A DNA stretch of 64,000 nt from JAJXWB01 sp046349215 (GTDB lineage Bacteria; Pseudomonadota; Alphaproteobacteria; Rhizobiales; Beijerinckiaceae): the NCBI GenBank assembly GCA_046349215.1, contig JAXMCV010000002.1:682001-746000 (forward strand), in the 5' to 3' direction. Shown here piece after piece: positions 41,344 to 50,522 of the stretch (positions are counted from its first letter, which is position 1; every line of letters begins with the position of its first letter). The notes beneath the pieces were generated by a model that saw nothing but the letters and a program-made list of their open reading frames with translations, had not been told where the DNA came from and made no database searches. Position numbers and translations under genes: made by a program.

Positions 41344-42660
41344 TCAATCCGCTGCGCGCGAAAGCGTCGTGATCGTCGGCGGCGCGGCGGAGAGAGCGAC
41401 GCGGCGTTTCTGGATCGCCTCGCGCACCTGCGACACGCCGAAGGCGAGCGTCGCGGCTTCTTCCGCGCCGATCTGGCTGCTGGACCGTTCGACGACGAGA
41501 TCCTCGACCAGATCGTCCAGCCGGTGCTCCAGTTCGTCCAGATCCTCCAGCGCGCCGTTGCGCGCCCCGCGCAGGATTTCCAGCAGGCGCGCGCCGAACA
41601 CGGATGGCGTGGGAACCTCGGGCTTCTTGAATTTCGCGATGAGCCAGGCAATGGCCGAGCCGAGCAGGCTCACCGCCGCGAAGGCCATGTAGCCGTAGTT
41701 CTGCATGCGATCGAGAAGATCGGCCTGGCCGTCGTTGTAGAAGGTCTTGGCGCCGGGATGCATCGGCACCGTGTCGGTTTCCGCGTCCGGCTCCTGGATG
41801 CGCTGGGCGATGGGCGAGGAGCTGAGCATGCGCGTGCGCGCCTGCATCAGGAGACGCGTCAGTTCGCTGACAATCAGCGCCGGCGTTTTTTCGTTCGCCA
41901 TCAGCCGATAGACGACGATGATGGTCGAAACGCTTTCTTCCGGTCGCGGCGTCGCGCCGGGAAAGGCGCCGGCGGCGATCTCGCCGTCCTCGACGCTGCC
42001 GAGCCTCTTTGCGAGCCCTTCGGATTCGGCGATCCCGATGATGTCCGGCGGTCCCTTGCCGGCCTTGGCGACCGCGGCATAGGCGTCCATCGTCGCCTTG
42101 GCGCCAGGGCTGGCGACGACGAAGACGGCGGCGACCTTCTTCTGCTTGAGCGCGTCGGCGATTTCGGCCGGCGCCATGACGGCGCGCGTCACCGTTTGCG
42201 GCGGCGTCGTGTAGAAGTCGAGAATCTTGTCGAGCAGGCCGTTCTCGTCGATGCCGGTCTTGAGGATGGCGACGTGCTTGCCCTTGAGATCGCGGAAAGT
42301 CGCAATGCCGGACTTGTGCGGGACGATGAGGAAGGCCGGATCGCGTCCGACGATCGCGACCGTGCCGGCGTTGGAAGGCAATTTCAGGTCGGTGCGGATG
42401 ACGGCGAGATCGGCCTTGCCGCTTTCCATGACGGTGGCCGCGTCTTCCAGCGTCGGCACGCTTATGCGGTCGAGGCGGGCGTGCGGACGCTCGTCGCCGA
42501 GCACGCGGTTCGTCTTCGCGGCGAATTCCGCGAAGGAATAATTGGCCGGCGCCGCCACGACGATCGGATATTTCAGATTGACGTAGGCCCACCGGCCGGC
42601 GGCCAGCAGCGCGGCCGCGCAGCCGACGCAGAGCAGGATCAGGAGCAGGCGTTTGTTCAA
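41344..42660 (-). CDS. TAXI-family TRAP transporter solute-binding protein with membrane anchor and coiled coil
   Basis: A 438-aa protein. An N-terminal hydrophobic segment (about residues 3-22) leads into a TAXI/NMT1-like binding domain (YPIVVAAPANYSFAEFAAKT, LAVIRTDLKLPSNAGTVAIV, PHKSGIATFRDLKGKHVAIL). A second transmembrane segment near residues 325-345 is followed by a charged helical tail of about 90 residues with LEDLDELEHRLDDLVEDLVV. The binding domain is thus held between two membrane anchors, unlike free periplasmic TAXI proteins. No DctQ/DctM permease genes are adjacent. The start is TTG, supported by GGAGG 5 bases upstream. Confidence 0.85.
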   Translation of the reverse strand: MNKRLLLILLCVGCAAALLAAGRWAYVNLKYPIVVAAPANYSFAEFAAKTNRVLGDERPHARLDRISVPTLEDAATVMESGKADLAVIRTDLKLPSNAGTVAIVGRDPAFLIVPHKSGIATFRDLKGKHVAILKTGIDENGLLDKILDFYTTPPQTVTRAVMAPAEIADALKQKKVAAVFVVASPGAKATMDAYAAVAKAGKGPPDIIGIAESEGLAKRLGSVEDGEIAAGAFPGATPRPEESVSTIIVVYRLMANEKTPALIVSELTRLLMQARTRMLSSSPIAQRIQEPDAETDTVPMHPGAKTFYNDGQADLLDRMQNYGYMAFAAVSLLGSAIAWLIAKFKKPEVPTPSVFGARLLEILRGARNGALEDLDELEHRLDDLVEDLVVERSSSQIGAEEAATLAFGVSQVREAIQKRRVALSAAPPTITTLSRAAD

Positions 42661-42717
42661 GTCATCCTCCGGTCCACACTCAAGCAGGCGCGTCGCCCGG
42701 AAGTAAAGCGCCCGCCG

Positions 42718-43443
42718 TTATCCGGCGGCGCCGCCACGCCGGGAAAGCATGGCGGCGCGCATGCGGCCCTCGCCGAAATACTCGGACAATTCCAGCACCG
42801 CGAAGTACGGCAGCAGGATGAGGAACATCAGGAAGGCGACGATCACCGGCTGCGACAGCAGCGTCGACATGTCCCCGGCGATCTCGGTCCACGACTTCCC
42901 GTGCAGCCGGCCGACGAGGAATTCCTCGGCGAGGTTCAGCGCGAACAGCAACACCACGAACACGGCGCCCTTCTGCAGGACGCGCAGGTAGAGCGTCTCG
43001 CGGCGCGCGCCGATCGGCGCGTATTGCAGGAGCAGGATGAACTTGGCGAGGATCAGCGCCTTGATCACGGCCAGCCCGTAATGGCTCCAGACCACGCCGT
43101 CGCTTTTCATGATGCTGGCCTTGAAGAGAATCAGCGCGCCGAGCGCCACGTAGAGATAGGCGGCGATGAGCGCATATTCGACCATTTCACGGCGCAGGCG
43201 TTCCTTGAGGCCGGGCCTGGCGGCGGGCGCGGGCTCCCCTGCGGGGCCAGCCTCGATCGCCGTCGCCGGCGCCCCCGGCGCGAATTCGGGCAGGCCGGCG
43301 GCCTCCGCCCATTCCGCCATCCCGTCGGCCCAGACGTAGCATGGCGCTTCCCCGCCCCCTGCGATCCGCGCGCGAATCTCGTCGGTCGAGAAAGGACCGG
43401 ACGCCTCCGCATCGCCTGCCACCCACCATTGCCTGTCGCTCAT
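42718..43443 (-). CDS. GYF_2 (DUF4339) domain membrane protein
   Basis: A 241-aa protein. Residues 1-55 form a GYF_2/DUF4339-type domain (QWWVAGDAEASGPFSTDEIR, YVWADGMAEWAEAAGLPEF). A Pro/Ala-rich linker leads to four transmembrane segments in the C-terminal two thirds. Such proteins are thought to combine a peptide-binding domain on the cytoplasmic side with a membrane part of unknown role. It lies 57 bp upstream of the TAXI-protein gene on the same strand and may be co-transcribed with it. Confidence 0.8.
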   Translation of the reverse strand: MSDRQWWVAGDAEASGPFSTDEIRARIAGGGEAPCYVWADGMAEWAEAAGLPEFAPGAPATAIEAGPAGEPAPAARPGLKERLRREMVEYALIAAYLYVALGALILFKASIMKSDGVVWSHYGLAVIKALILAKFILLLQYAPIGARRETLYLRVLQKGAVFVVLLFALNLAEEFLVGRLHGKSWTEIAGDMSTLLSQPVIVAFLMFLILLPYFAVLELSEYFGEGRMRAAMLSRRGGAAG

Positions 43444-43576
43444 GAATCGCTTTCGCCTCGCACAAATCTCGCCGCACATTGGCCGTTCGCCGTGGCGCGC
43501 GCCATGGGCTCGAAACGCGCCGCCTTGACCTTTCGCGACATTGCGCGCCTGGGCGCGCGTCGCATTCCGGCGGCGC

Positions 43577-44347
43577 TCAGGCCTTCTTGCGGTCGGGATA
43601 GGAGACCGCCATGCCGTCGCGCACGTCCTGCTGGATGCCGTATTGCGGGAAGGGATAGCGGAAGCCGTTCTTCGCCAGCGCCTCCATGCCTTCGATGGCC
43701 TTGACCAGCATGTCCGGCGGCAGCGCCATCAGCATCTCGTCGTCGAGCACGCCGCCGTAACGGCGCTCGGCGAAGCACGGAATGGAGAGAGACGGCTCGC
43801 GCTTCGTCAGCGCGCGGCCCCAGGAATCGGCGCAGGCGCTCTCGCCGACCACGCCCCAGTCGAAACGCTTGTAGCCGGCCCATTGCAGGCCGTTGATGAA
43901 ATAGATCATCGCGCCGGGCGTTGCGTAGAACAGCGCGATGTCGGGATCGGCGATCCGGCCGGCGGCGAGCGGCGCCACGGCCAGCGCCTCGTATTTGCCG
44001 TCCGGCACGCAATGCATGGCGCCCTGGTGCGCGGTCGCGTCCTCGATGGTGGAAAACCATACGCCGGTCATGTGCTTGCCCGACTTCCACTCGTCGGTCT
44101 TGGCGTGGCCGAGGCCGACCACGGCGCGGCATTGCGCGCCGACGAGGTCGTCGGCGGTTATCCCGACCGTCCAGCCGAGGCGGGACGCCTGGCCCACCAG
44201 CTGGTCGAGCGTGTGGACGTTCTTCGGCCGGCGGATGCGCTGGATGGCCTCCATGTCGGCGCGGCTTTCGTAGAGTTTCATGCAGAAGGGTATGGCGCGC
44301 AATTTTAGCAGGCGCTCCAGATCGGCGGCGGCGCGGGCGAGTTCCAT
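43577..44347 (-). CDS. DUF169 family protein
   Basis: A 256-aa protein matching DUF169/COG2043: IPFCMKLYESRADME, LVGAQCRAVVGLGHAKTDEW, VWFSTIEDATAHQGAMHCVP and SIPCFAERRYGGVLDDEMLM. The function of this family is not established; several cysteines are conserved. The start at 44347 is preferred because GGAGG lies 8 bases upstream; an ATG 15 bp earlier would itself contain this site. It is divergent from the flavin reductase gene. Confidence 0.85.
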   Translation of the reverse strand: MELARAAADLERLLKLRAIPFCMKLYESRADMEAIQRIRRPKNVHTLDQLVGQASRLGWTVGITADDLVGAQCRAVVGLGHAKTDEWKSGKHMTGVWFSTIEDATAHQGAMHCVPDGKYEALAVAPLAAGRIADPDIALFYATPGAMIYFINGLQWAGYKRFDWGVVGESACADSWGRALTKREPSLSIPCFAERRYGGVLDDEMLMALPPDMLVKAIEGMEALAKNGFRYPFPQYGIQQDVRDGMAVSYPDRKKA

Positions 44348-44500
44348 CGTGATTTCCTCCATTTGGGTTCATGATGGCCGGGCGCGGGCCGTCGGCCAAG
44401 GGTTCGCGGGCGCTGTTTTCGGGCATTTCCCTTTCACCGCTCGGAAACCTATATGTGGCCAAATCCGGGAGGAACCGACCTGTCTGCGGAGACCGAAGAC

Positions 44501-45013
44501 ATGCTGCATGTGGACCCGCGGATGCGGAAGGAGGCGCTCGGCGAGCGCGTCCGTGCAGCCATGGGGCGCACGGCTGCGGGCGTCGTGGTGATCTCCACGC
44601 ACGGGCCGGCCGGGCGGGGCGGCATCACCGTTTCCAGCTTCTGCTCGGTCTCGCTCGACCCGCCGTCGGCGCTCGCCTGCATTCGCCGCGATTCCTCGAC
44701 GCTGCGCCTGATCGTCGAGAACGGGGTCTTCGCGGCCAATGTGCTCGCCGACAATCAGGCGGACATCGCCGCGGCCTTCGCCTCGCCGACGACGGCGCAC
44801 GAGGATCGGTTCACGCAGGGCGTCTGGCTCGACGAGGGCGCGGGCGGACCGACGCTGACCGGCGCCGTCGCGCATTTCGACTGCCGGCTCGCGCAGACGA
44901 CCGAGTTCGGCTCGCACACCATCATCATCGGCGAGATCGTCGAGGCGCTGTCGCATCCCGCCCGCCCGCTGGTCTATGCCGAGCGCGGCTTCCACCGGCT
45001 GCCGGAAGCCTGA
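44501..45013 (+). CDS. Flavin reductase domain protein
   Basis: A 170-aa flavin reductase-like (FMN-binding split-barrel) protein: GRTAAGVVVISTHGPAGRGG, ITVSSFCSVSLDPPSALACI and the C-terminal HTIIIGEIVEALSHPARPLV. Members supply reduced FMN or FAD to two-component monooxygenases. The start is uncertain: ATG at 44501 has GGAG 9 bases upstream; an in-frame ATG at 44453 would add 16 residues. No partner monooxygenase is adjacent. Confidence 0.85.
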   Translation: MLHVDPRMRKEALGERVRAAMGRTAAGVVVISTHGPAGRGGITVSSFCSVSLDPPSALACIRRDSSTLRLIVENGVFAANVLADNQADIAAAFASPTTAHEDRFTQGVWLDEGAGGPTLTGAVAHFDCRLAQTTEFGSHTIIIGEIVEALSHPARPLVYAERGFHRLPEA

Positions 45014-45019
45014 TCGGGT

Positions 45020-46054
45020 TCAGGGCCGGCGCAGCCATTCCGCTATCTTCCGCCATTCCGCGTCGAGCGTGCGCGCGCCCATGAACAGGGCGAGATGGCC
45101 GCAATCGGCCTCGGCACAGGCGCGGTCGGCCGGCGGCGTCCCCACGAGATCGAGCGCGGCGCGCACCTGCGCGGGCGGCGCGATGCGGTCGGCGAGACCC
45201 GCCAGGATGTAGATCGGCGCATCGATGCGCGACAGCGGCACAGGCCGGCCGAAGGCCGGAAAGGTCCCCTGCGCCAGCCGGTTCTCGCGGAACAGCCAGG
45301 CCGCGACCTGCCGGTAGTAGACGCCGGGCAAATCGAGCGTGCGGGCGTCCCAGGCGGCCAGCGCCGCGCAGGCGGCGGGATTGTCGGCCGGACTGGCGAT
45401 CTGCAGGATTTCCGAGACATCCCGCTCCGCGCCGCCGCTCGCCCGGAAGGCGGCCAGCGTCGCTGCGCCGCGCAGGACGCCGCCCTCGGCGGCGATCGTC
45501 TGGTCGACGAATATCTCCGGCATGTAGCGCGCGCCTTCGGCGATGGCCGATGAAAAGGACGTGTCGACCGGCGCGCCGGCGATGACGAGACGCCGCGCCT
45601 TGCCAGGAAAGGCGGCGGCATGGACGAGCGACATCCAGCCGCCCTGGCACAGGCCGACGAGATCGGGCTTATCGCCAATGAGGTCGATCGCCGCATTGAG
45701 GTCGGCGAGACAGGAATCGACCGAAGCGCCCGCCATGTCGCGGCGCGCCGATCTCCACTCGACGAGGAAGATAGGGCCGAGCCCGTAGCCCGCCAGCGAC
45801 GCGACGAGGCTGTGGCCATCGGCGAGATCGGCGATGCCGGCGTCGTGGACGGCGAAGGGCGCGACGACCAGCACGGGCGCCGGCCCGCGCGCCGCGAACG
45901 AGAATCGTCGGAGACGCAGGTTCGCGAGTTCCGCGACGATTTCATTGGCGCTGGCGAAAGGAATCTCAGCGGGCGCCGGGACGTCGCGTCCGAGCAATCC
46001 GCTCCAGGTCAGCGGCCACAGCCAGAAATCCACGACATTCGGCGCGTTGGGCAC
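45020..46054 (-). CDS. Alpha/beta hydrolase with PhaC-like cysteine nucleophile
   Basis: A 344-aa alpha/beta hydrolase. The nucleophile elbow reads GLCQGG, placing Cys136 where lipases have Ser; this GxCxG box is typical of polyhydroxyalkanoate synthases. The other triad members fit: Asp289 in AGLADRIAPP and His320 in CGHLALFMG. It is much shorter than PhaC (about 560-600 aa) and begins WLWPLTWSGLLGRD, so it may be a depolymerase- or synthase-related enzyme of unknown substrate. The start is GTG at 46054, with GGAGGA 6 bases upstream; the longer open frame beyond it is unsupported. Confidence 0.82.
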   Translation of the reverse strand: MPNAPNVVDFWLWPLTWSGLLGRDVPAPAEIPFASANEIVAELANLRLRRFSFAARGPAPVLVVAPFAVHDAGIADLADGHSLVASLAGYGLGPIFLVEWRSARRDMAGASVDSCLADLNAAIDLIGDKPDLVGLCQGGWMSLVHAAAFPGKARRLVIAGAPVDTSFSSAIAEGARYMPEIFVDQTIAAEGGVLRGAATLAAFRASGGAERDVSEILQIASPADNPAACAALAAWDARTLDLPGVYYRQVAAWLFRENRLAQGTFPAFGRPVPLSRIDAPIYILAGLADRIAPPAQVRAALDLVGTPPADRACAEADCGHLALFMGARTLDAEWRKIAEWLRRP

Positions 46055-46244
46055 GCAAGCTCCTCCGCAGGCGATCAAACGCCTCGCGCATGGCCTTCGC
46101 AAGGCGCAAGGGCGCTCGAGCGCCGGTTGCGCCGAAGGGTCGCGGCGCGGAGCCGGCGGAAACCCGCATAAATGCATTGACATGCCAGAGACCGGCGCCC
46201 CACTTTCGCGCCAACGAACAAATCGGTTCAGGGAGGAACGGGTA

Positions 46245-47477
46245 ATGAGGAAGTTGCTTGTCGGCGCGAGCGTTATCGCGGGTCTCATGGCGGGAACCGC
46301 CTATGCGCAGGAGACGGTCAAGCTCGGCTACATCGATCCCCTGTCCGGCGGCGGCGCCTCGGTCGGCGAAGGCGGCCTGAAGACGTATCAATGGATCGCC
46401 GACGAGATCAACGCGCAGGGCGGCCTGCTCGGCAAGAAGCTCGAAATCCTGCCGCTCGACAGCAAGACCAATCCGCAGGAAGCCGTCGTGCAGGCGCAGA
46501 AGGCGATCGACGCCGGCGCGCGCTTCATCACCCAGGGCAACGGCTCGTCGGTGGCCGCCGCATTGTCGGATTTCGTCACGAAATACAACGAGCGCAATCC
46601 GGGCAAGGAAGTCCTGTTCTTCAACTATGCGGCGGTCGACGATTCGCTGACCAACGAGAAATGCTCGTTCTGGCATTTCCGCTGGGACGCCAATTCCGGC
46701 ATCAAGATGGCGGCCATCACCAGCTATCTGAAGAACCAGCCCAACGTGAAGAAGGTCTACCTGATCAACCAGGACTATTCGTTCGGCCAGGGCTTCCGGA
46801 AACTCGCCAACCAGATGCTCAAGGAGAAGCGTCCTGACGTCGAGATCGTCGGCGACGAACTGCATCCCTTGCTGAAGGTGACGGACTTCTCGCCCTATAT
46901 CGCCAAGATCAAGGCTTCGGGCGCCGACAGCGTTCTGACCGGCAACTGGGGCCAGGACATCGCGCTGCTCCTGAAGGCCGCGGCCGACGCCGGACTGCAG
47001 GTGAACTGGTATACCTATTACGCTGGCGGCGCCGGCGGCCCGACGGCGATCAAGCAAACGGGCCTTGCGGGCAAGGTGCACGACATCGTCGAGGGCGACG
47101 CCAACACGGCCGTTCCGGCCGCGCAGGCGACCGAGACCGAATTCCGCAAGAAGCTCAACATGGGCATCTGGTATCCGCGCGCCTTCAACGAAGGCCGCAT
47201 GTTCGCCAAGGCGGTGAAGGAAGCCAACTCGCTCGATCCGAAGGCGGTCGCCCTCAAGCTCGAGGGCATGAACGCTGAAGTGTTCGACGGCGGCACCGGC
47301 ACGATGCGCAAGGACGACCACCAGTTCTTCCAGGACATGTACATCCGCTCGTTCGGACCTCTGGTCGCCGGCCAGAAATTCGACGAGGAGAACACCGGCT
47401 GGGGCTGGACGGTGAAGGGCAAGATCGCCGCCGCCGACACCAACGTGCCGACGACCTGCAAGATGGAGCGGCCGTAA
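46245..47477 (+). CDS. Liv-type ABC transporter substrate-binding protein (second system)
   Basis: A 410-aa periplasmic binding protein with signal peptide (MRKLLVGASVIAGLMAGTAY, cleavage after AYA) and type I fold: KLGYIDPLSGGGASVGEGGL, KLEILPLDSKTNPQEAVVQA, YLINQDYSFGQGFRKL. GGGAGGA lies 7 bases before the ATG. It is the first gene of a complete liv operon; a palindromic repeat separates it from livH. The ligand is unknown: an amide, amino acid or aromatic acid are all possible. Confidence 0.92.
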   Translation: MRKLLVGASVIAGLMAGTAYAQETVKLGYIDPLSGGGASVGEGGLKTYQWIADEINAQGGLLGKKLEILPLDSKTNPQEAVVQAQKAIDAGARFITQGNGSSVAAALSDFVTKYNERNPGKEVLFFNYAAVDDSLTNEKCSFWHFRWDANSGIKMAAITSYLKNQPNVKKVYLINQDYSFGQGFRKLANQMLKEKRPDVEIVGDELHPLLKVTDFSPYIAKIKASGADSVLTGNWGQDIALLLKAAADAGLQVNWYTYYAGGAGGPTAIKQTGLAGKVHDIVEGDANTAVPAAQATETEFRKKLNMGIWYPRAFNEGRMFAKAVKEANSLDPKAVALKLEGMNAEVFDGGTGTMRKDDHQFFQDMYIRSFGPLVAGQKFDEENTGWGWTVKGKIAAADTNVPTTCKMERP

Positions 47478-47487
47478 GGTCTCAGTA

Positions 47488-47571
47488 CCGTCGTTGCGAG
47501 GAGTGAAACGACGAAGCAATCCAGAGCCGAGTTGCGCCTTCTGGATTGCTTCGCTGCGCTCGCAATGACGG
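47488..47571. repeat. Extragenic palindromic repeat (cgtcgttgcgag type)
   Basis: The arms CCGTCGTTGCGAG...AAGCAATCCAG (47488-47524) and CTGGATTGCTTCG...CGCAATGACGG (47541-47571) fold back. It lies between the binding-protein gene and livH and may reduce expression of the downstream genes relative to the binding protein. Confidence 0.75.
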
Positions 47572-47596
47572 CGTCCCTTAGGTCCGGGAGTCCGCC

Positions 47597-48532
47597 TTGC
47601 TCCAACTCATAACCTTCTCGACGCTCAACGGCGTGCTCTACGGCATGCTGCTGTTCATGATGGCGAGCGGCCTCACGCTGATCTTCAGCATGATGGGCGT
47701 GCTGAATTTCGCGCATGCCAGCTTCTACATGATCGGCGCCTATTTCGGCTTCGAGATCTCGCGCCGCATCGGCTTCTGGCCGGGCTTCTTCATCGCGCCG
47801 ATCCTCGTCGGCGTGGTCGGCGCGCTGATCGAACGCTACGGCCTGCGGCGCGTGCATCGCTTCGGCCATGTCGCCGAACTGCTCTTCACCTTCGGGCTCG
47901 CCTTCGTCATCGAAGAACTGGTCAACATGTTCTGGGGCAAGCTGCCGGTCGACTATCGCGTGCCGCCGTCGCTCGACTTCGTCGCCTTCCGGCTGTTCGA
48001 CACGACCTATCCGGCCTATCGCATGTTCATGCTGGCCACCGCGATCGGCATGTTCGCCTTCCTGCTCGTCGTTCTGAAGCGCACACGCGTCGGCCTCATC
48101 ATCCAGGCGGCGCTGACCCATCCCAACATGGTCGCCATGCTCGGCCACGACGTGCCGCGCGTGTTCATGATGGTGTTCGGCGTCGGCGCGGCGCTGGCGG
48201 GCCTCGCCGGCGTGATCGCCGGTCCTGCGCTCGTCACGCAGCCCGCGATGGCCGGCCTGCTCGGGCCGATCCTGTTCGTGGTGATCGTCGTCGGCGGCCT
48301 CGGTTCGCTCGGCGGCGCCTTCTTCGCCTCGCTGTTGATCGGCCTCGTGCAGACCTTCGCCGTCGCGATCAATGTGTCGCTCGCCGATGTGATCGGCACG
48401 GGCGCGGCTTCCGTCTTCGGCGAGATCGGGCGCGTGCCGCTCGCGCAGATCGCGCCGCTCCTGCCATATCTGATGCTGGTGCTCGTGCTGATCTTTAAGC
48501 CGACCGGCCTGTTCGGGAATCGCGAAACGTGA
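47597..48532 (+). CDS. livH: Branched-chain-type ABC permease LivH
   Basis: A 311-aa membrane protein with about eight helices. It shows MMASGLTLIFSMMGVLNFAH and VVIVVGGLGSLGGAFFASLL, the two LivH marks. It starts at TTG (47597), 6 bases after GGGAG. Its stop overlaps the livM GTG start by 4 bases. It forms the inner-membrane channel together with LivM. Confidence 0.93.
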   Translation: MLQLITFSTLNGVLYGMLLFMMASGLTLIFSMMGVLNFAHASFYMIGAYFGFEISRRIGFWPGFFIAPILVGVVGALIERYGLRRVHRFGHVAELLFTFGLAFVIEELVNMFWGKLPVDYRVPPSLDFVAFRLFDTTYPAYRMFMLATAIGMFAFLLVVLKRTRVGLIIQAALTHPNMVAMLGHDVPRVFMMVFGVGAALAGLAGVIAGPALVTQPAMAGLLGPILFVVIVVGGLGSLGGAFFASLLIGLVQTFAVAINVSLADVIGTGAASVFGEIGRVPLAQIAPLLPYLMLVLVLIFKPTGLFGNRET

Positions 48533-49776
48533 CCGAAGCGCTGCGCATCGCACTCGCCTTTCTCGCGCTGGCGCTGATCCTGGCGCTGGCGCCCTTCGTG
48601 CTGAACTCCGGCACGGCGATCACGATGATGAGCATCATGGGGCTCATGATCATCTTCGCGCTCTCCTACAACATGCTGCTCGGCCAGACGGGACTGCTGT
48701 CGTTCGGACACGCCGTCTATTACGGGCTCGCCGGCTTCACCGCCGCGCATGCCATGAACTATATCGCGGCCAACAAGCTCGCGGTGTCGCTGCCGCTCGT
48801 GCCGATCGTCGGCGCGGCGGCGGGACTGTTCTTCGGCTTCATCTTCGGTCTCGTCTCGACGCGGCGGGCCGGCACGGTCTTCTCGATGATTTCGCTCGGA
48901 CTCGGCGAACTGGTGGCGGCCTATGCCGGCATCCAGCGTTCGTTCTTCGGCGGCGAGGACGGCATCGCCACCAACCGCGTCAAGCTGGCGCCGTTCCTCG
49001 GCTACAAGTTCGGCCCGCAGATCCAGGTCTATTACCTGATCGCGGTCTGGTGCTTCATCTGCGTTGCCTTGATGTACGCGCTGACGCGCACGCCGTTCGG
49101 GCGCATGTGCAACGCGGTGCGCGACAATCCCGAGCGCGCCGAATTCGTCGGCTATTCGACGCAGCGCGTACGCTTCATCGCCTTCGTGCTGTCGGCGACT
49201 TTCTCCGGCGTCGCCGGCGCGCTGGCGGCGATCAATTTCGAACTGATGAACAGCCAGGCGATCGGCGCCGCCACATCCGGCCAGGTGCTGCTGATGACGT
49301 TCGTGGGCGGCATCGGCCATTTCGCGGGCCCGATCATCGGCGCGATCCTCATCACCTTCCTGCAGATCTCGCTGTCGGACGTGACGAAGGCGTGGATGCT
49401 GTATTTCGGCCTGCTGTTCATTCTCGTCGTCATGTTCGCGCCGGGCGGCATCGCCGGCATTCTGGCGGCGCATGCGCCGCTGCTGCGCGGCGGGCGCATC
49501 CTCAAGCTCGTGCCGGCCTATGCGCTGGCGGCGATCCCGCTGGCCGCCGCGCTGATCGGCGGCATCGCTTTGGTCGAACTCGCCCATCACATGCTGGTCG
49601 AAGCAGCGAGCGACGGATCGAAGATGCATCTGTTCAGGATTGCGATAGACGGCGCCAGTCTGGTTCCATGGGCGGCGGCGCTCGCGCTGTTCTTCGGCGG
49701 AGCGTTTGGCCTGCGCGCCGTGTGGCCCAGGATCGGCGACGCCTGGGCGCTGGCCGAGGCGGAGGGCAGGAAATGA
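48529..49776 (+). CDS. livM: Branched-chain-type ABC permease LivM
   Basis: A 415-aa membrane protein with the LivM pattern GQTGLLSFGHAVYYGLAGF, RTPFGRMCNAVRDNPERAEF and GGIGHFAGPIIGA. Compared with the usual 320-350 aa it has about 70 extra C-terminal residues with two more hydrophobic segments (around 330-350 and 380-400). The start is GTG. Its stop overlaps the livG start by 4 bases. Confidence 0.92.
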   Translation: MTEALRIALAFLALALILALAPFVLNSGTAITMMSIMGLMIIFALSYNMLLGQTGLLSFGHAVYYGLAGFTAAHAMNYIAANKLAVSLPLVPIVGAAAGLFFGFIFGLVSTRRAGTVFSMISLGLGELVAAYAGIQRSFFGGEDGIATNRVKLAPFLGYKFGPQIQVYYLIAVWCFICVALMYALTRTPFGRMCNAVRDNPERAEFVGYSTQRVRFIAFVLSATFSGVAGALAAINFELMNSQAIGAATSGQVLLMTFVGGIGHFAGPIIGAILITFLQISLSDVTKAWMLYFGLLFILVVMFAPGGIAGILAAHAPLLRGGRILKLVPAYALAAIPLAAALIGGIALVELAHHMLVEAASDGSKMHLFRIAIDGASLVPWAAALALFFGGAFGLRAVWPRIGDAWALAEAEGRK

Positions 49777-50522
49777 CCGCCGCTCTCGCCCTCAAGGACG
49801 TTCGCAAGAATTTCGGTCCGACGGAGATCATCCGCGGCCTCGACCTCGAAGTGAAGGCGGGCGAACGCCACGCCATCATCGGCCCCAACGGCGCCGGCAA
49901 GTCGACGATGTTCCATCTCATCAGCGGCCGCATCGGCGTGACGTCCGGCTCGATCCGGTTGCGCGGCGAGGAGATCACGGGGTTGGAGCCCTACGAGATC
50001 AACCGGCGCGGCCTGTCGCGCAGTTTCCAGGTCACCAACATCTTTCCGAAGCTGTCGGTGTTCGAGAACATCCGCTGCGGCGTGCTGTGGTCGCTCGGCT
50101 ACCGCTATTCGTTCTGGCGGTTCGTCGACCGCCTGAAGGACGCCAACCAGCGCGCCGAGGAAGTGATGGAACTGATCGGGCTTGGCGTCCGCCGCGACAC
50201 GCCGGCCGGCATCCTGACCTATGCGGAGCAGCGCGCGCTGGAGATCGGCATCACCATCGCCGGCGGCGCCGACGTCATCATGCTCGACGAGCCGACGGCC
50301 GGCATGAGCAATACGGAAACCGAACATGCGGTGGCGCTGATCCGCAAGGTGTCGGAGGGGCGCACGCTGGTCATGGTGGAGCACGACATGAGCGTGGTGT
50401 TCGGGCTGGCCGACCGCATCTCGGTGCTGGTCTACGGGCAGATCATCGCGACCGGCGCGCCGGCGGAAATCCGCGCCAACCAGGCCGTGCGCGAGGCCTA
50501 TCTCGGCGAGGAGGCGCATTGA
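49773..50522 (+). CDS. livG: Branched-chain-type ABC transporter ATP-binding protein LivG
   Basis: A 249-aa ABC ATPase: Walker A GPNGAGKST, the LivG loop GLSRSFQVTNIFPKLSVFEN, Walker B VIMLDEPTAGM and the H-loop in MVEHDMSVVF. The signature region is TYAEQRALEI. It starts at ATG 49773, overlapping livM by 4 bases, and shares one base with livF. All key residues are intact, so it can hydrolyse ATP even if its partner LivF cannot. Confidence 0.93.
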   Translation: MTAALALKDVRKNFGPTEIIRGLDLEVKAGERHAIIGPNGAGKSTMFHLISGRIGVTSGSIRLRGEEITGLEPYEINRRGLSRSFQVTNIFPKLSVFENIRCGVLWSLGYRYSFWRFVDRLKDANQRAEEVMELIGLGVRRDTPAGILTYAEQRALEIGITIAGGADVIMLDEPTAGMSNTETEHAVALIRKVSEGRTLVMVEHDMSVVFGLADRISVLVYGQIIATGAPAEIRANQAVREAYLGEEAH

